Counted from the stretch's first letter, positions 1 to 8,535 are shown. The stretch: 64,000 nucleotides of DNA from Caldilineaceae bacterium (GCA_022842065.1 JALHQH010000024.1:1-64000), one strand, 5' to 3'. Notes: a model not told the origin generated them from the sequence alone. A program made the numbers and translations.

Positions 1-53
1 TCAGTAGCGTGATAATATCCATCTGGAGCTTTCCTGTTTGCTAGATTTCCAAT

Positions 54-188
54 GTGAGAGTTGAAAACCTATCTTACTCGAAAGCTCCTTTTCTGCCTCA
101 TTTTGGCGAAGGTATTGACATTAAGAAGGAGGTAAGAATTGCCGAAACCGGCAAATTTGTAAGTAAGAAGACAGTTGACGCTAAATAA
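54..188 (+). other. Short open frame, possible gene remnant at left edge
   Basis: A 44-codon frame opens after a TAG at 42-44 and ends at TAA 186-188. Its composition (…LPHFGEGIDIKKEVR…) looks protein-like, but I do not recognise it. The only start candidate is GTG at 54, with no Shine-Dalgarno sequence in front. It could be the broken 3' end of a gene lying left of the window, or chance. The rest of 1-376 shows nothing else I can support. Confidence 0.15.
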
Positions 189-376
189 TAATTACACTAC
201 ACTCAGGGGGTCAGGTAGGTGGCAATGAATGCCGGTTGCGTCCTAGGCGCATCGTCAATAATATCACTTGGGTAGCTTTTTCGGTTCATCCCGATAGTAT
301 ACTCACTCGCTCAAACTTCGAGAAGTGCATAACACGCTCTAGTCGTTACCTTCATAGTAGAAATAGTAAACCAAGT

Positions 377-715
377 ATGCAAGAGTGGTCCATTATCATC
401 GCGTTCGTACTCATCCTCACCTTGGCAGTAATTGTTCGTTGGCTTTACCGGATGAGTGCGCGCCGGGACCAGCCTATCCAATCTTCCCCTTCGCTAGCTT
501 CCCACCTTGCGCATAAATTTGACCTATCACCGCTCAAAGCTGAACCTGTTAAGGTCGAATTTGACCTATCACGCTCAAAGCTGAACCTGTTAAGGTCGAA
601 TTTGACCTATCACTGCTCAAAGCTGAACCTGTTAAGGTCGAATTTGACCTATCACCGCTCAAAGCTGAACTTGCCACAGTCGAAAAAGCCTATGCGATTG
701 CCCTTGGCTACTTAA
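377..715 (+). CDS. N-terminal fragment of membrane-anchored SNF2 protein (frameshifted)
   Basis: From ATG 377 the frame encodes MQEWSII followed by a strongly hydrophobic stretch (about residues 5-22, IIIAFVLILTLAVIVRWLY), which reads as a single membrane anchor with a basic cytoplasmic side. About 25 polar residues then lead into the 14-residue repeat FDLSPLKAEPVKVE. The reading frame is lost inside the second 42-bp repeat, which is 1 nt short, and runs to an out-of-frame stop at 713-715. Adding that one base joins this frame exactly to the helicase frame that is open from 565 to 2748. I therefore read it as the 5' part of the same gene and not as a separate small protein. A TTG-initiated extension to 236 is possible but has no support. 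Confidence 0.55.
   Translation: MQEWSIIIAFVLILTLAVIVRWLYRMSARRDQPIQSSPSLASHLAHKFDLSPLKAEPVKVEFDLSRSKLNLLRSNLTYHCSKLNLLRSNLTYHRSKLNLPQSKKPMRLPLAT
516..682 (+). repeat. 42-bp tandem repeat, 4 copies, one with a 1-nt deletion
   Basis: Copies begin at 516, 558, 599 and 641, with spacings of 42, 41 and 42 nt; the last copy is degenerate at its end. A 42-nt unit encodes exactly 14 residues (FDLSPLKAEPVKVE). Copy two reads ATCACGCTC where copies one and four read ATCACCGCTC, so one C is missing. That single loss breaks the protein frame. Confidence 0.9.
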
Positions 716-744
716 ATGAACAAGAACAATCTCTCTTTCAACAA

Positions 745-2748
745 TTGGGTGCAGGCTATCTTGCCAAACGGCAAACCTACCCGATCAATGGCACGCCGAT
801 CAAAGGTCTTGGCAAAGGTAGCGCCGCAACACTTGCTGCGGCGGGCATCCGCACCATTGCCGACGTGCGCCCGAATCTCTTTAAAATTGAAAACTTACCG
901 CGCTTCGGTCCTGGTCGCCTACAACTGCTCACAAAAGGGATCGAATTTTTAGAAGATTGTGCTAAGGAAGAAACTCTACGTACCATTCCCCATCTCTCAT
1001 CGCCAATCTCGCCGCCAACCCTCATCGCGCTCCTAACCTTTGGTCAGCAGATCGAAAACTTCCAATCAGAGATTGATGCAGAAATTTTGCGTCAGCTTCA
1101 CGAACTACAGCCTCGCCCTTCCGCAGACGAACTTCATCGCGCTCAACAACTTCTATTGGTCAATCTTACCCAGGGCAAGTCATCCATCAAATGGGACAAA
1201 ACCCTTGCCTTAGCACATCAGGTGATCCAAATCGCTGATGCGCAAACGTCTGCACCATCAGCCCCTGATTCTTCTCCTCAACGCGCACAACTTCTCGATC
1301 TTATTCTCAACACTTTTGATACAGCCTCGAAATTGGGTGGACTTGCCTTGCAAAGTGCCGCCCAAATTGAAACAACCTCCTTATCACTCGCCATCCAAGG
1401 TGCTCAGTTACGTCCCTATCAGCTCTTTGGTGTAAAGTTCATGCTCTGCCAAAAACGCACCTTATTGGGGGACGCCATGGGTCTAGGCAAAACCTTGCAG
1501 GCCATTGCCTTGGTAACCCACCTTTGGCACGACCGACCACATCTGCGCTCCCTTGTTGTCTGTCCGGCGAGTTTGATCGATAACTGGAGCCACGAAATCA
1601 GCCGGTTTTCCACTCTTCAGCCCTATGTGCTGCGCGGCGCCAAAGCTGTCGCGTTGTGCCATACCTTTCTCGACGAAGGACAACTTGCTATTATTAGCTA
1701 CGAGACGTTGGGTCGCGAGGAAATTCAATCCCAGCTGGCGTCTTGCGCACTCGATCTGCTGATCGTCGATGAAGCCCATTATATCAAGAATACAGATGCT
1801 AGACGTGCCATCGCTACCTGTAAGTTGATCAACCAAGCTGAGTATGTGGCACTGATGACAGGCACTCCGCTTGAAAACCACCTAAAAGAAATGATCCAGT
1901 TGATCAAATATATTCAACCCAAGGTGGCCGTGCAGGTCGAAAAAGATCTGCTCGATCAAGGTGGAATTCTACCCTCCAGCTTTATGGAACAGATCGCGCC
2001 TGTCTACTTACGCCGGCGCACGCGTGATGTCTTACATGAATTGCCCGATACGGTGGAAACGATCGAGTGGATTCAATTGAGCGCATCCGATCATCAAGCT
2101 TATAAGAAAAATGTGAAGGAAGGCTCTTACAGTAAGATGCGCATGGCTGTCACACTGGGCGGCAATCCACAACCCAGCAACAAAATCGTTCGCCTTCAAC
2201 ATCTCCTCGAAGCCTACCAAGAGAGTGGCGAGAAAATGATTATCTTTTCGTTTTACTTGGCAGTACTCGAAGAATTACACAAGAAAATCATTAAAGGATC
2301 TTCCTATATCTCCGGCAAGATTCCTATCCCCAAGCGCACAAAACTGCTTGACGAATTTTCGCAAAAACCAGGCCACGGGGTTCTCCTAGCGCAGATCACC
2401 TCAGCCGGCACCGGTCTCAATATTCAAGCCGCGTCGGTCGTTATTCTGATGGAACCACAATTCAAGCCCTCAATCGAGCAGCAAGCCATTGCTCGCGCCC
2501 ACCGCATGGGCCAGAAAAATGTTGTCAAAGTCCATCGTCTCATTGCCGAAAACACCGTCGATGAGCAACTCTATCGCTTGGTCAACGGCAAAAACAAGTT
2601 GGTGACGCTCTATGCCGATGAAAGTAACTTAAAGCTTGCCTCGCCCGAGGCCACCAATACGCTGAGTGAATTTCAATTTAAACAACAAATAATTCAAGCC
2701 GAATATGCCCGCTTGTATCTTAGGAATGAGGATTTAATTAGACCCTAA
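745..2748 (+). CDS. SNF2-family helicase with HhH domain
   Basis: This is an ATP-dependent DNA translocase of the SNF2/RapA superfamily. The listed TTG start at 745 is arbitrary: the frame is open back to 565 and the natural start is probably ATG 377, across a frameshift. Near the start lies a helix-hairpin-helix-like segment (GTPIKGLGKGSAATLAAAGI), a non-specific DNA-binding fold. Helicase motifs follow in order, numbered from 745: motif I GDAMGLGKT (~242), motif II DEAH (~342), motif III LMTGTP, then the C-terminal lobe with SAGTGLNIQ and motif VI QQAIARAHRMGQK. All key motifs are intact, so the ATPase core could work if expressed. No methylase, nuclease or other restriction partner is adjacent. 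The target is unknown. An N-terminal membrane anchor on a SNF2 protein is unusual. Confidence 0.85.
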   Translation: MGAGYLAKRQTYPINGTPIKGLGKGSAATLAAAGIRTIADVRPNLFKIENLPRFGPGRLQLLTKGIEFLEDCAKEETLRTIPHLSSPISPPTLIALLTFGQQIENFQSEIDAEILRQLHELQPRPSADELHRAQQLLLVNLTQGKSSIKWDKTLALAHQVIQIADAQTSAPSAPDSSPQRAQLLDLILNTFDTASKLGGLALQSAAQIETTSLSLAIQGAQLRPYQLFGVKFMLCQKRTLLGDAMGLGKTLQAIALVTHLWHDRPHLRSLVVCPASLIDNWSHEISRFSTLQPYVLRGAKAVALCHTFLDEGQLAIISYETLGREEIQSQLASCALDLLIVDEAHYIKNTDARRAIATCKLINQAEYVALMTGTPLENHLKEMIQLIKYIQPKVAVQVEKDLLDQGGILPSSFMEQIAPVYLRRRTRDVLHELPDTVETIEWIQLSASDHQAYKKNVKEGSYSKMRMAVTLGGNPQPSNKIVRLQHLLEAYQESGEKMIIFSFYLAVLEELHKKIIKGSSYISGKIPIPKRTKLLDEFSQKPGHGVLLAQITSAGTGLNIQAASVVILMEPQFKPSIEQQAIARAHRMGQKNVVKVHRLIAENTVDEQLYRLVNGKNKLVTLYADESNLKLASPEATNTLSEFQFKQQIIQAEYARLYLRNEDLIRP

Positions 2749-2874
2749 AGTTCCCTGGGAAATGCCGTCTCGGCTTCTTGGTTTAATAAAATCCTCGTTC
2801 CTTAGCGAACCTCCAGCGAGGAGTGAATAATGACGCAAAACTCAATCGACTACCTTGCCAAATCTAATAGACAC

Positions 2875-3934
2875 ATTAGACCTTATTCCGATTTAACTTT
2901 TTAGAGTATACTTGCAAGAAAGCAAAGGGAGGCAAGTATATGAACAGATTACGATATGAAGAGATCAAGACAAAAGCGAGTGAATTTCTCGCGCTAACGA
3001 GTTTGACGGTCAATGAATTTGAAGTACTGGTGCCCCATTTCGAAAAAGCATTCCAAACGCACATGTCCAAGTGGTGTCTGGATGGAAAAGTGCGCACGAA
3101 ACGGAGCTATAGCACCTACGAGAATTGTCCACTACCAACCGCCGAAGATCGGCTCTTGTTTGTGATGAGCTATTTGAAAGGGAATCCGTTACAAAGTGTG
3201 CATGGCACGATGTTTGGCATGACGCAAAGCAAAAGCAACACGTGGCTGCACATCTTGCTGCCGGTGCTACTTACGACATTTCGCGATCTAGAGTTGGCGC
3301 CCTGTCGCAGTGTACACGAACTGGCGGAACGGTTGGACATCACGCTCCAATTTGAAGGAGGCGTGGTGGCTGATCACGAAGCGGCACTCCCCCTTTTTGC
3401 CATGATGGCACGGAACGGCGCATTGCGCCTAGAAGGCAACCGCCCAAAGATGCGACAGAACAGACCGCATGCTATAGCGGCAAGAAACACACGCACACAG
3501 TAAAAAAACCTCCTGTTGATTGATCGGGAACTGACCATTTTGTTGCTGAGTGAAAGCTATGCGGGCAGTGTTCATGATAAACGGATGGCCGATGCAAATC
3601 CTTATGCGCTCCCCGAAGGTAGTTGGCTCTTGCAAGATTTAGGCTTTTTGGCGTTTTCACCGGACGGCGTCGAAACCTTGACTCCTATCAAACGTGCCAA
3701 AGGCACCGTGCTCACCCCAGCGCAAAAAGCTTACAATCAGCAATTGGCTACCCTGCGCATTCGCATTGAGCATGTCAACAGCAGTGTCAAACGCTGTCGG
3801 ATCGTCAAAGAGATCTGTCGTCTACGGGTCGTCGGCTCCCGTGATGCCGTTATGGAGATTGCTTGTTCGCTTCATAACTTCCGTATCTCGCTCTTCCCTT
3901 GGTTACCATTGATTAAATCGGAATAAGGTCTAAT
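2875..3934 (+). mobile_element. IS5-like insertion sequence, 22-bp perfect terminal inverted repeats
   Basis: Perfect 22-bp inverted repeats at 2875-2896 and 3913-3934 (ATTAGACC…/…GGTCTAAT) bracket a single DDE transposase gene, giving an element of about 1.06 kb. The right repeat overlaps the transposase stop codon. No exact target duplication is visible beyond the ends; a 3-bp TNA-type target would lie within the outermost bases and cannot be assigned. The element sits inside a small gene that starts at 2830. Confidence 0.9.
2940..3926 (+). pseudogene. IS5-like DDE transposase with two compensating frameshifts
   Basis: The transposase has an N-terminal helix-turn-helix region (residues ~15-100) and a DDE_Tnp_4-type RNase H core. 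Frame 3 is used for 2940-3404, frame 2 for about 3404-3503 and frame 3 again from 3504 to 3926. The first shift is a missing base in CCATGATGG near 3404. The second is an extra A in the A7 run at 3502-3508. With both corrected, the product is about 328 residues and shows DGTERRI (first D), YSGKKHTHTVKN, GSVHDKRM (second D) and EHVNSSVKR (catalytic E). The start ATG 2940 follows GGGAGGCAAGT, a good Shine-Dalgarno sequence. The gene is inactive as written unless both shifts are sequencing errors. Confidence 0.85.
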
Positions 3935-4430
3935 CTACAACACCTATCTGACTCCAAAAGAAGGTCCGCCCATCAACTACACTCTCCACGAAATTGCCGA
4001 ATTTGCAGAGCATGTAGGCCATTCGCTACCTTCGGCCTACACCTAATATCTCGCTTGGGTTGGCAAACTTCCCCAACTAGTCCACAATCCATTCCATCGG
4101 TAACCACCATGGTTTCGCCTGCACCTATATCACTGAAACCGATTTTGCACGCTATATCCATGTTCGTCGTCTAGCCCTTCGTAACGCCATCCGTGAAGAG
4201 ATTCTTGGCTTGCACGCCGTGGCCTATCACTGTGCCTTCCTCATTCGAACCCAACGGCGACTTATGGAGATGCAACGCACCGCCGAACTCTGGCTCACCG
4301 ATCTGAATTGGCTGTGTACGACTTTCTATGATGGCACAGTCCACAACTTTATCTGACAGACCCACCATGACACCTTTGCATAAAGCAGTTGCTCTCGACC
4401 AAAGTATAGTTGTCGTACTGCATTTTACAA

Positions 4431-4465
4431 TTGACCACTCACGGTTGTCGGTTTACACTGCTCCT
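4431..4465 (+). promoter_or_regulatory. Candidate promoter of higBA, apparently leaderless
   Basis: A -35-like TTGACC (4431-4436) and a -10-like TACACT (4454-4459) are spaced exactly 17 bp apart. The expected transcription start lies at about 4466, the ATG of the toxin, and no Shine-Dalgarno sequence fits in between. This suggests a leaderless toxin transcript. Confidence 0.5.
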
Positions 4466-4744
4466 ATGATTAGTACGTTTCGGTACAAGAGATTAGAAGC
4501 CTTTCATCTACATGGCCACAAAAGGGGGATCCAGCCAGCGCATGAAAAGCGCCGGCGGGGCATTCTGGCCTTTTTAGAAGCTGCGGTCACCATCGCGGAT
4601 ATGGACGTTCCCGGGCTGAACCTCCACGCGCTCAAAGGGGATCGACAAGCGTACTGGGCCGTGAGGGTTGACGGCAACTACCGGGTGATCTTCCGATTTG
4701 TGGACGGCCAAGCGTACGATGTCGATGTAGTTGATTATCACTGA
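4466..4744 (+). CDS. higB: HigB-like type II toxin (RelE/ParE superfamily)
   Basis: This 92-residue protein has the HigB family fold: a basic N-terminal half, then [26 protein letters not shown] and a C-terminal VDVVDYH close to the canonical VDYEDYH ending. Family members are ribosome-dependent endoribonucleases neutralised by the adjacent antitoxin. I chose ATG 4466 over the upstream in-frame ATG at 4328 because family homology begins at MISTFRYK and a promoter lies directly in front. The toxin-first order, with the antitoxin 16 bp downstream, is typical of higBA. Length and conserved positions look intact. Confidence 0.88.
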   Translation: MISTFRYKRLEAFHLHGHKRGIQPAHEKRRRGILAFLEAAVTIADMDVPGLNLHALKGDRQAYWAVRVDGNYRVIFRFVDGQAYDVDVVDYH

Positions 4745-4760
4745 CCGAGGAGGTACCATC

Positions 4761-5063
4761 ATGCGTATGCACAATCCACCCCATCCGGGGGAACTGATTC
4801 GCGATTTCTATCTGGAGCCGCTGGGCTTAACGATCACGGCGGCGGCCCAAGGGCTGGGGGTCAGCCGCAACACGTTGTCTGAGCTGATCAACGGCAAGAA
4901 CGGCATTTCCCCAGAAATGGCCTATCGGCTGTCGAAGGCCTTTGGCCGCACTCCAGAAAGTTGGATGAACTTACAGACTTTATACGATCTGGCCCAGGTA
5001 CGGGAAAAGGCAGAAACGCTAGAAGTCAAAACCTTCTTTGAACCTGCCTTGCAGCCGACCTAG
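4761..5063 (+). CDS. higA: HigA-like antitoxin, XRE-family HTH
   Basis: This 100-residue DNA-binding antitoxin has the HigA signature [17 protein letters not shown], then a helix-turn-helix ([20 protein letters not shown]) and the [20 protein letters not shown] stretch. HigA binds HigB and represses the shared promoter. ATG 4761 is chosen because GAGGAGG at 4747-4753 sits 7 nt upstream. The listed frame extends to 4731, but that adds no homology. It is probably co-transcribed with higB and autoregulated. Confidence 0.92.
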   Translation: MRMHNPPHPGELIRDFYLEPLGLTITAAAQGLGVSRNTLSELINGKNGISPEMAYRLSKAFGRTPESWMNLQTLYDLAQVREKAETLEVKTFFEPALQPT

Positions 5064-5321
5064 CCGTGTTATACGCCTCATCATTGCCCTTCTCCCGTAA
5101 CTAGGGCTAACCAAGGCGACCGCGCCTCAACTGAGCAAAATCCTCATGCCCAACCCACATTCCCCCGCCACCAAACAGCCACCCAAGGCGGACAAATCGT
5201 CACATATTTTTGTTAGCGCTGCCCCTGTGCGATAATAGCAGCGACCAGCAGACCAAGCGACGGGAGCCGAGTCGACAAAATCGTCTACTCGCTATGCATG
5301 ATCAACAAAAATTAAAACACT

Positions 5322-5987
5322 ATGACAAATCCACCACACGATGCTCTGGCTGAATTGAAACGAGCCTATGCCGACGGCCAGCTCAGCGCGGCCACCTACA
5401 ACGCGATGGTGGAAGCCTATCAGGCAAACCAAACGGCCAGTGAACGAGGGATTGCGATTGGGGGCGATGTCAGCGGCAGCACCATCCTCACCGGCGAACA
5501 TACGCGTACCACCAGTGCCGGCACTTACATCGAACACCAGACGATTTTCCACACGCCCACCGATCCCAAACAGCGCGATCTGCAAGCGTTACTGGGCAAG
5601 ATCACTGCGGTGACAATGGCTTTTATGATGGATATTCAATTTGCGCATGTGCAGCCGACCGCCGAACGCTACACGATCTTGAATGCGGCCTATCGCGTCT
5701 GGGAAATTGAAAGCAAGGCGATCCAGACTGCACTGCGGATCCAGACTCAATCCACGATCATCGTCAAAGAATGGGAGAGTTTTGCCTTTGCCGTCACCCG
5801 TTTCTATGCGCTCGCGGGGACTGACCAGCAGCAGCAGGAGAATAGCCAGCTAGCCATCCATGCGACCATCGCTGACTTTTTGCCCGTCCAACAGAGCCGG
5901 GCCGTGAACTGGGCGAATTTACGCGCCGGGCTGCTCGAATGGCATGATCAGTTGATTGAGGGGCTGATTACGACCGGCTTGCAATGA
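5322..5987 (+). CDS. Unknown protein with a GDVSGSTILTG motif
   Basis: I do not recognise a family for this 221-residue protein. An N-terminal helical segment (DALAELKRAYADGQLSAATY) is followed by a Gly/Ser/Thr-rich IGGDVSGSTILTG turn. That turn resembles the G-x-I-S-G-S segments that link modules in many Chloroflexota and cyanobacterial effector or STAND-type proteins. The last ~120 residues look like an amphipathic helical bundle. There is no signal peptide, membrane segment or catalytic motif. It stands alone, about 260 bp after higA; that spacer holds a possible GATAAT -10 box at 5231 and nothing else I can support. Function is unknown. Confidence 0.6.
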   Translation: MTNPPHDALAELKRAYADGQLSAATYNAMVEAYQANQTASERGIAIGGDVSGSTILTGEHTRTTSAGTYIEHQTIFHTPTDPKQRDLQALLGKITAVTMAFMMDIQFAHVQPTAERYTILNAAYRVWEIESKAIQTALRIQTQSTIIVKEWESFAFAVTRFYALAGTDQQQQENSQLAIHATIADFLPVQQSRAVNWANLRAGLLEWHDQLIEGLITTGLQ

Positions 5988-6026
5988 TTGTTTGACTGCT
6001 TCCGACAGCAGCTAATAGATAAATCA

Positions 6027-6094
6027 ATTAAACGTGGCACAATTGTGTACTGCGCATCCGGGGATGCGCAGTACACAATTGTGCCACGTTTAAT
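6027..6094. repeat. 33-bp-arm perfect palindrome with TGCGCATCC core
   Basis: The arms 6027-6059 and 6062-6094 are perfect complements with 2 nt between them. The inner part (GTACTGCGCATCC/GGATGCGCAGTAC) is the same core found inside the kinase gene at 6962-6986, so this is a dispersed hairpin element. It fills the 316-bp spacer between the orphan protein and the cupin gene. No T-run follows, so it is not a standard terminator. Confidence 0.9.
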
Positions 6095-6303
6095 TATGTT
6101 ATCGATAAGGCGTTTTCTGCCCATCCTCATCTATACCCATGTGGCGCGCTTCCCGATCGTGAGGAAAAAGATCACGCGAATGCGTGCATTTTTTGACGAT
6201 TTCTTGACGGTAATTTGCGATACTGATCCAGGGAACGGGCGTTTTGGTTGGTGCTCTACGCGCCGGTTTCCTGGTCAACTAGTTGCGACAAGGAGGATTA
6301 CGT

Positions 6304-6903
6304 ATGCTTCAAGCAGGTGACGTTGTCGAAAACCCAGTTTTAGGCCTACGGGCCATCATTACGGAGACTGATGCTGAAACAAACGGCGTCGGCTATACCG
6401 TGGAGAATCACTTTCAACCCCACTGTGGCCGCGATCCTGACCATGTCCACATGCTGTGGAACGAGACTTTTGAAGTGATCAACGGCAGCGCGCACTATGT
6501 GCTTGATGGCATACATGGAGTTATGCAGGCCGGTGACCAGTTGTTTATCCCGGCGGGGAGCGGACATATCAACCCTTGGAATGAGAGTGATACGGTGCTA
6601 CAGGTCCGCCAAATTATCCGCTTTCCCGACGCCGACCCGGCGCGCATTCAAGCGCTACTAGGGTCCTGGGCGACGCTCCATGGCCTGGCGCGCGATGGCA
6701 AGGTCAACCAGCAGGGCATGCCCAATCCGCTGCAATTTGCCGTTAGCTTTCGCACCTTGCTCCTGCATGGCAACTATTTCACCAAGATCCCGGTTGGCGT
6801 CCAGCAGGCGATCTTTGCGGCGCTGGCGGGGGTGGGACGGCTCGCCGGCTATCAGCCCAGCTATCCGCGCTATACCGACCCAATTCGACCGAGCAACCCA
6901 TGA
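6304..6903 (+). CDS. Cupin-domain protein
   Basis: This protein of about 199 residues is a single conserved beta-barrel (cupin). The metal-binding motif 1 reads [19 protein letters not shown] with His, His and Glu in the expected order. Motif 2 reads [17 protein letters not shown], with its His at the end of the Pro-Ala-Gly turn. A C-terminal helical extension of ~90 residues ([17 protein letters not shown]…) is longer than in minimal cupins. Start ATG 6304 is set by AAGGAGG at 6290-6296, in preference to the in-frame start at 6283. The stop overlaps the kinase start (ATGA), so the two are translationally coupled. The ligand is unknown; a small-molecule sensor or a metal-dependent dioxygenase/isomerase are both possible. 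Confidence 0.82.
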   Translation: MLQAGDVVENPVLGLRAIITETDAETNGVGYTVENHFQPHCGRDPDHVHMLWNETFEVINGSAHYVLDGIHGVMQAGDQLFIPAGSGHINPWNESDTVLQVRQIIRFPDADPARIQALLGSWATLHGLARDGKVNQQGMPNPLQFAVSFRTLLLHGNYFTKIPVGVQQAIFAALAGVGRLAGYQPSYPRYTDPIRPSNP

Positions 6904-8237
6904 CCGACATGCAAGCGCAGGCGGCGCTGCTTAGCAATTCTCAATTTGAAACTGGGCCAGTGTACTGCGCATCCCCCGATGCGCAGCCCAACTCGCTGAT
7001 TGAGAATTCCTGGGCGCTGCTGGCGCGTGTTCCCTTCTTCGCCCAGTTGACACCAGCGCAGATGACGCAGTTGCTGGCGTGTGGCGAGTTGGCGACGTTG
7101 CCGGCCGGGGCTAAGATCTTTGGGGCCGGGGATGAAGCCGCGCACATGTATGTCCTGCTCGCGGGGCAGGCCGCGGTCTATCTGGAGGACGAGCAGGCAC
7201 AGCCGCTCCTCTTGCAGCGCTGTGGCCCCGGTGATTATGTGGGCGAATTGGCACTGCTCGACAACGAACCGCGCTCGGCGTCGTTCAGTTGTGAAGCCGA
7301 TTGCACCTTTTTTGTGCTCAGCCGCGCCGCCTTTCATGAGCTGCTGGCGTCGACGCCGAGTGTCACCCGCGGCGTGTTGGCGGCGTTGACGGCGCGCATG
7401 CGCGAGCGGACGGCGCACTATTACGAAGCGCAACTGGCCCGTCAACTGGCCGAAAAAGAGGCGGCGCTGGTCGCTGAATTGCGTGCCGCTAAAGAGGCCG
7501 CCGAAGCCGCTAGCCAGGCCAAGAGCGCCTTTCTGGCCACGATGAATCACGAGTTGCGCACGCCGTTGACTGCGATTATCGGCTTTACCGGGTTGGTACG
7601 GCGCAAGGCCGAGGGCCTGCTCCCCCCCAAACAACTGGAGAATTTGGACAAGGTGCTAACCGCGGCCAACCATCTCCTGGCGCTGATCAACAACGTGCTC
7701 GACAGTGCCAAGCTGGAGGCCGGGCAGGCGACCGTGAGTCCAACCAATTTTGATATCGCCGGGGTAGTTACTACCGGTGTCGCCACGGTCGAGCCACTGT
7801 TGCAGGCGGGGGTGCAATTGCACACCGCGCTACCGCCCTACTTGCCACCGCTCTATAATGACCCGGCCAAGGTGCAGCAAATTCTGCTGAATCTGCTGGG
7901 CAACGCTGCCAAGTTCACCCACGCCGGGACGATCACGGTCAACGTGGTGATCGACCAGCCCACGGCGATCTGCACGCTGGCGGTCAGCGATACGGGCATT
8001 GGCATCGCACCGGAAGTGTTGCCGCGCCTCTTCACCGAATTTCAACAGGCCGACAGCAGCACCACCCGGCGCTACGGCGGCACCGGCTTGGGGCTGGCAA
8101 TCAGCCGCAAACTGGCGCAGTTGCTTGGCGGCGATCTCACCGTGAGCAGCACCGTGAGCGTTGGCACCACCTTTACCCTGCATCTGCCCTGCCATTATGA
8201 CGCGCCGGCAGAGGGTGGCGACAAGGTGACAAGGTGA
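6900..8237 (+). CDS. Histidine kinase with N-terminal cyclic-nucleotide-binding domain
   Basis: This 445-residue protein is soluble, with no membrane segment. A cNMP/CRP-type sensor barrel (residues ~45-165, with [18 protein letters not shown] matching the phosphate-binding cassette) is followed by a charged coiled coil (~170-208). HisKA has H-box MNHELRTPL (His217), and HATPase has N-box [16 protein letters not shown] and GGTGLGLA. It should autophosphorylate in response to a cyclic nucleotide or similar ligand. The pocket residues RSAS are present. Codons ~13-36 are made by a palindromic element (6936-7008), explaining the odd N-terminus. The stop TGA (8235-8237) is supplied by the octamer array that begins there. 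The likely partners are the REC proteins just downstream. Confidence 0.9.
   Translation: MTDMQAQAALLSNSQFETGPVYCASPDAQPNSLIENSWALLARVPFFAQLTPAQMTQLLACGELATLPAGAKIFGAGDEAAHMYVLLAGQAAVYLEDEQAQPLLLQRCGPGDYVGELALLDNEPRSASFSCEADCTFFVLSRAAFHELLASTPSVTRGVLAALTARMRERTAHYYEAQLARQLAEKEAALVAELRAAKEAAEAASQAKSAFLATMNHELRTPLTAIIGFTGLVRRKAEGLLPPKQLENLDKVLTAANHLLALINNVLDSAKLEAGQATVSPTNFDIAGVVTTGVATVEPLLQAGVQLHTALPPYLPPLYNDPAKVQQILLNLLGNAAKFTHAGTITVNVVIDQPTAICTLAVSDTGIGIAPEVLPRLFTEFQQADSSTTRRYGGTGLGLAISRKLAQLLGGDLTVSSTVSVGTTFTLHLPCHYDAPAEGGDKVTR
6936..7008. repeat. Palindromic element inside the kinase coding sequence
   Basis: The outer arms AATTCTCAAT (6936-6945) and ATTGAGAATT (6999-7008), and the core CTGCGCATC (6965-6973)/GATGCGCAG (6978-6986), form an imperfect hairpin of about 73 bp. 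The core matches the palindrome at 6027-6094. It is translated as VYCASPDAQ upstream of the sensor domain, without breaking the frame. Confidence 0.75.
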
Positions 8238-8490
8238 CAAGGTGATACTGTTGCACTACCTTACAACGGGATTCAAATCCCGCCCTGACATCGAGAAGCC
8301 GCCTCAGCGGCTAGCTGAATATTGCCCAGCCGCCGGGGGCCCCTTGGGCGCGGCTTCTCGGTGTCAGCAAGGGGTTTTAACCCCATTTCGTAAGGTAATA
8401 CCACAGTATCACAAGATGACCCGTCGCCATTCACCTTGTCATCTTGTCACCCATTCACTTTGTCACCCATTCACCTTGTCATCCGGTCAT
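8213..8490. repeat. Nested hairpin built on inverted GTGACAAG octamer arrays
   Basis: Tandem TGACAAGG units run from about 8213 to 8246. Complementary CTTGTCAC/CTTGTCAT units separated by CCATTCAC-like spacers run from 8432 to 8490. Between them lie nested arms: 8244-8264 with 8390-8411 (3 mismatches) and 8285-8302 with 8350-8367 (one wobble pair), plus small hairpins around GGGATTCAAATCCC and GGGGTTTTAACCCC. The whole spacer between the kinase and the REC-DUF2236 gene can fold as one cruciform. No gene lies in it. Confidence 0.85.
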
Positions 8491-8535
8491 TCGAACAAAA
8501 TTATCAACCAAACCGCAGCACACACCGAGTAAACG

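Larger units (their letters stand above)
2830..4356 (+). pseudogene. Small unknown gene split by the IS and decayed
   Basis: An ATG at 2830 with a strong Shine-Dalgarno sequence (CGAGGAG, ending at 2823) encodes MTQNSIDYLAKSNRH and then runs straight into the IS at 2875. After the IS, from 3936, the sequence again reads as protein (YNTYLTPKEGPPINYTLHEI…AEFAEHVGHS…). An in-frame TAA at 4044, another at 4101 and a frame change near 4105 follow, then a clean stretch (FARYIHVRRLALRN…) to TGA 4354-4356. Together this is one gene of about 150 codons, insertionally inactivated and then eroded. I do not recognise the family. The clean reading on both sides of the IS is the evidence that the element landed inside a gene. 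Confidence 0.55.

Noticed and set aside
745..2748. Restriction-modification or DISARM-type system around the first SNF2 helicase
   Set aside because: No methyltransferase, nuclease or phospholipase-D gene lies nearby; helicase alone is not enough.
3500..3509. Programmed -1 frameshift at A-AAA-AAC in the IS5-like transposase
   Set aside because: The frame needed after the run is +1 and not -1; a -1 slip leads to a stop within four codons. An indel explains it better.
6870..7634. Minus-strand 254-codon frame
   Set aside because: It is antisense to the cNMP-kinase gene, rich in Arg/Gln and without recognisable motifs.
8260..8286. T-arm-like GGGATTCAAATCCC suggesting a tRNA
   Set aside because: No acceptor, D or anticodon arm can be built around it; it is one of several small palindromes nested in the octamer hairpin.
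8242..8532. Plus-strand 96-codon frame between the kinase and the REC-DUF2236 gene
   Set aside because: It is made entirely of palindrome and octamer-repeat sequence, with no ribosome binding site.
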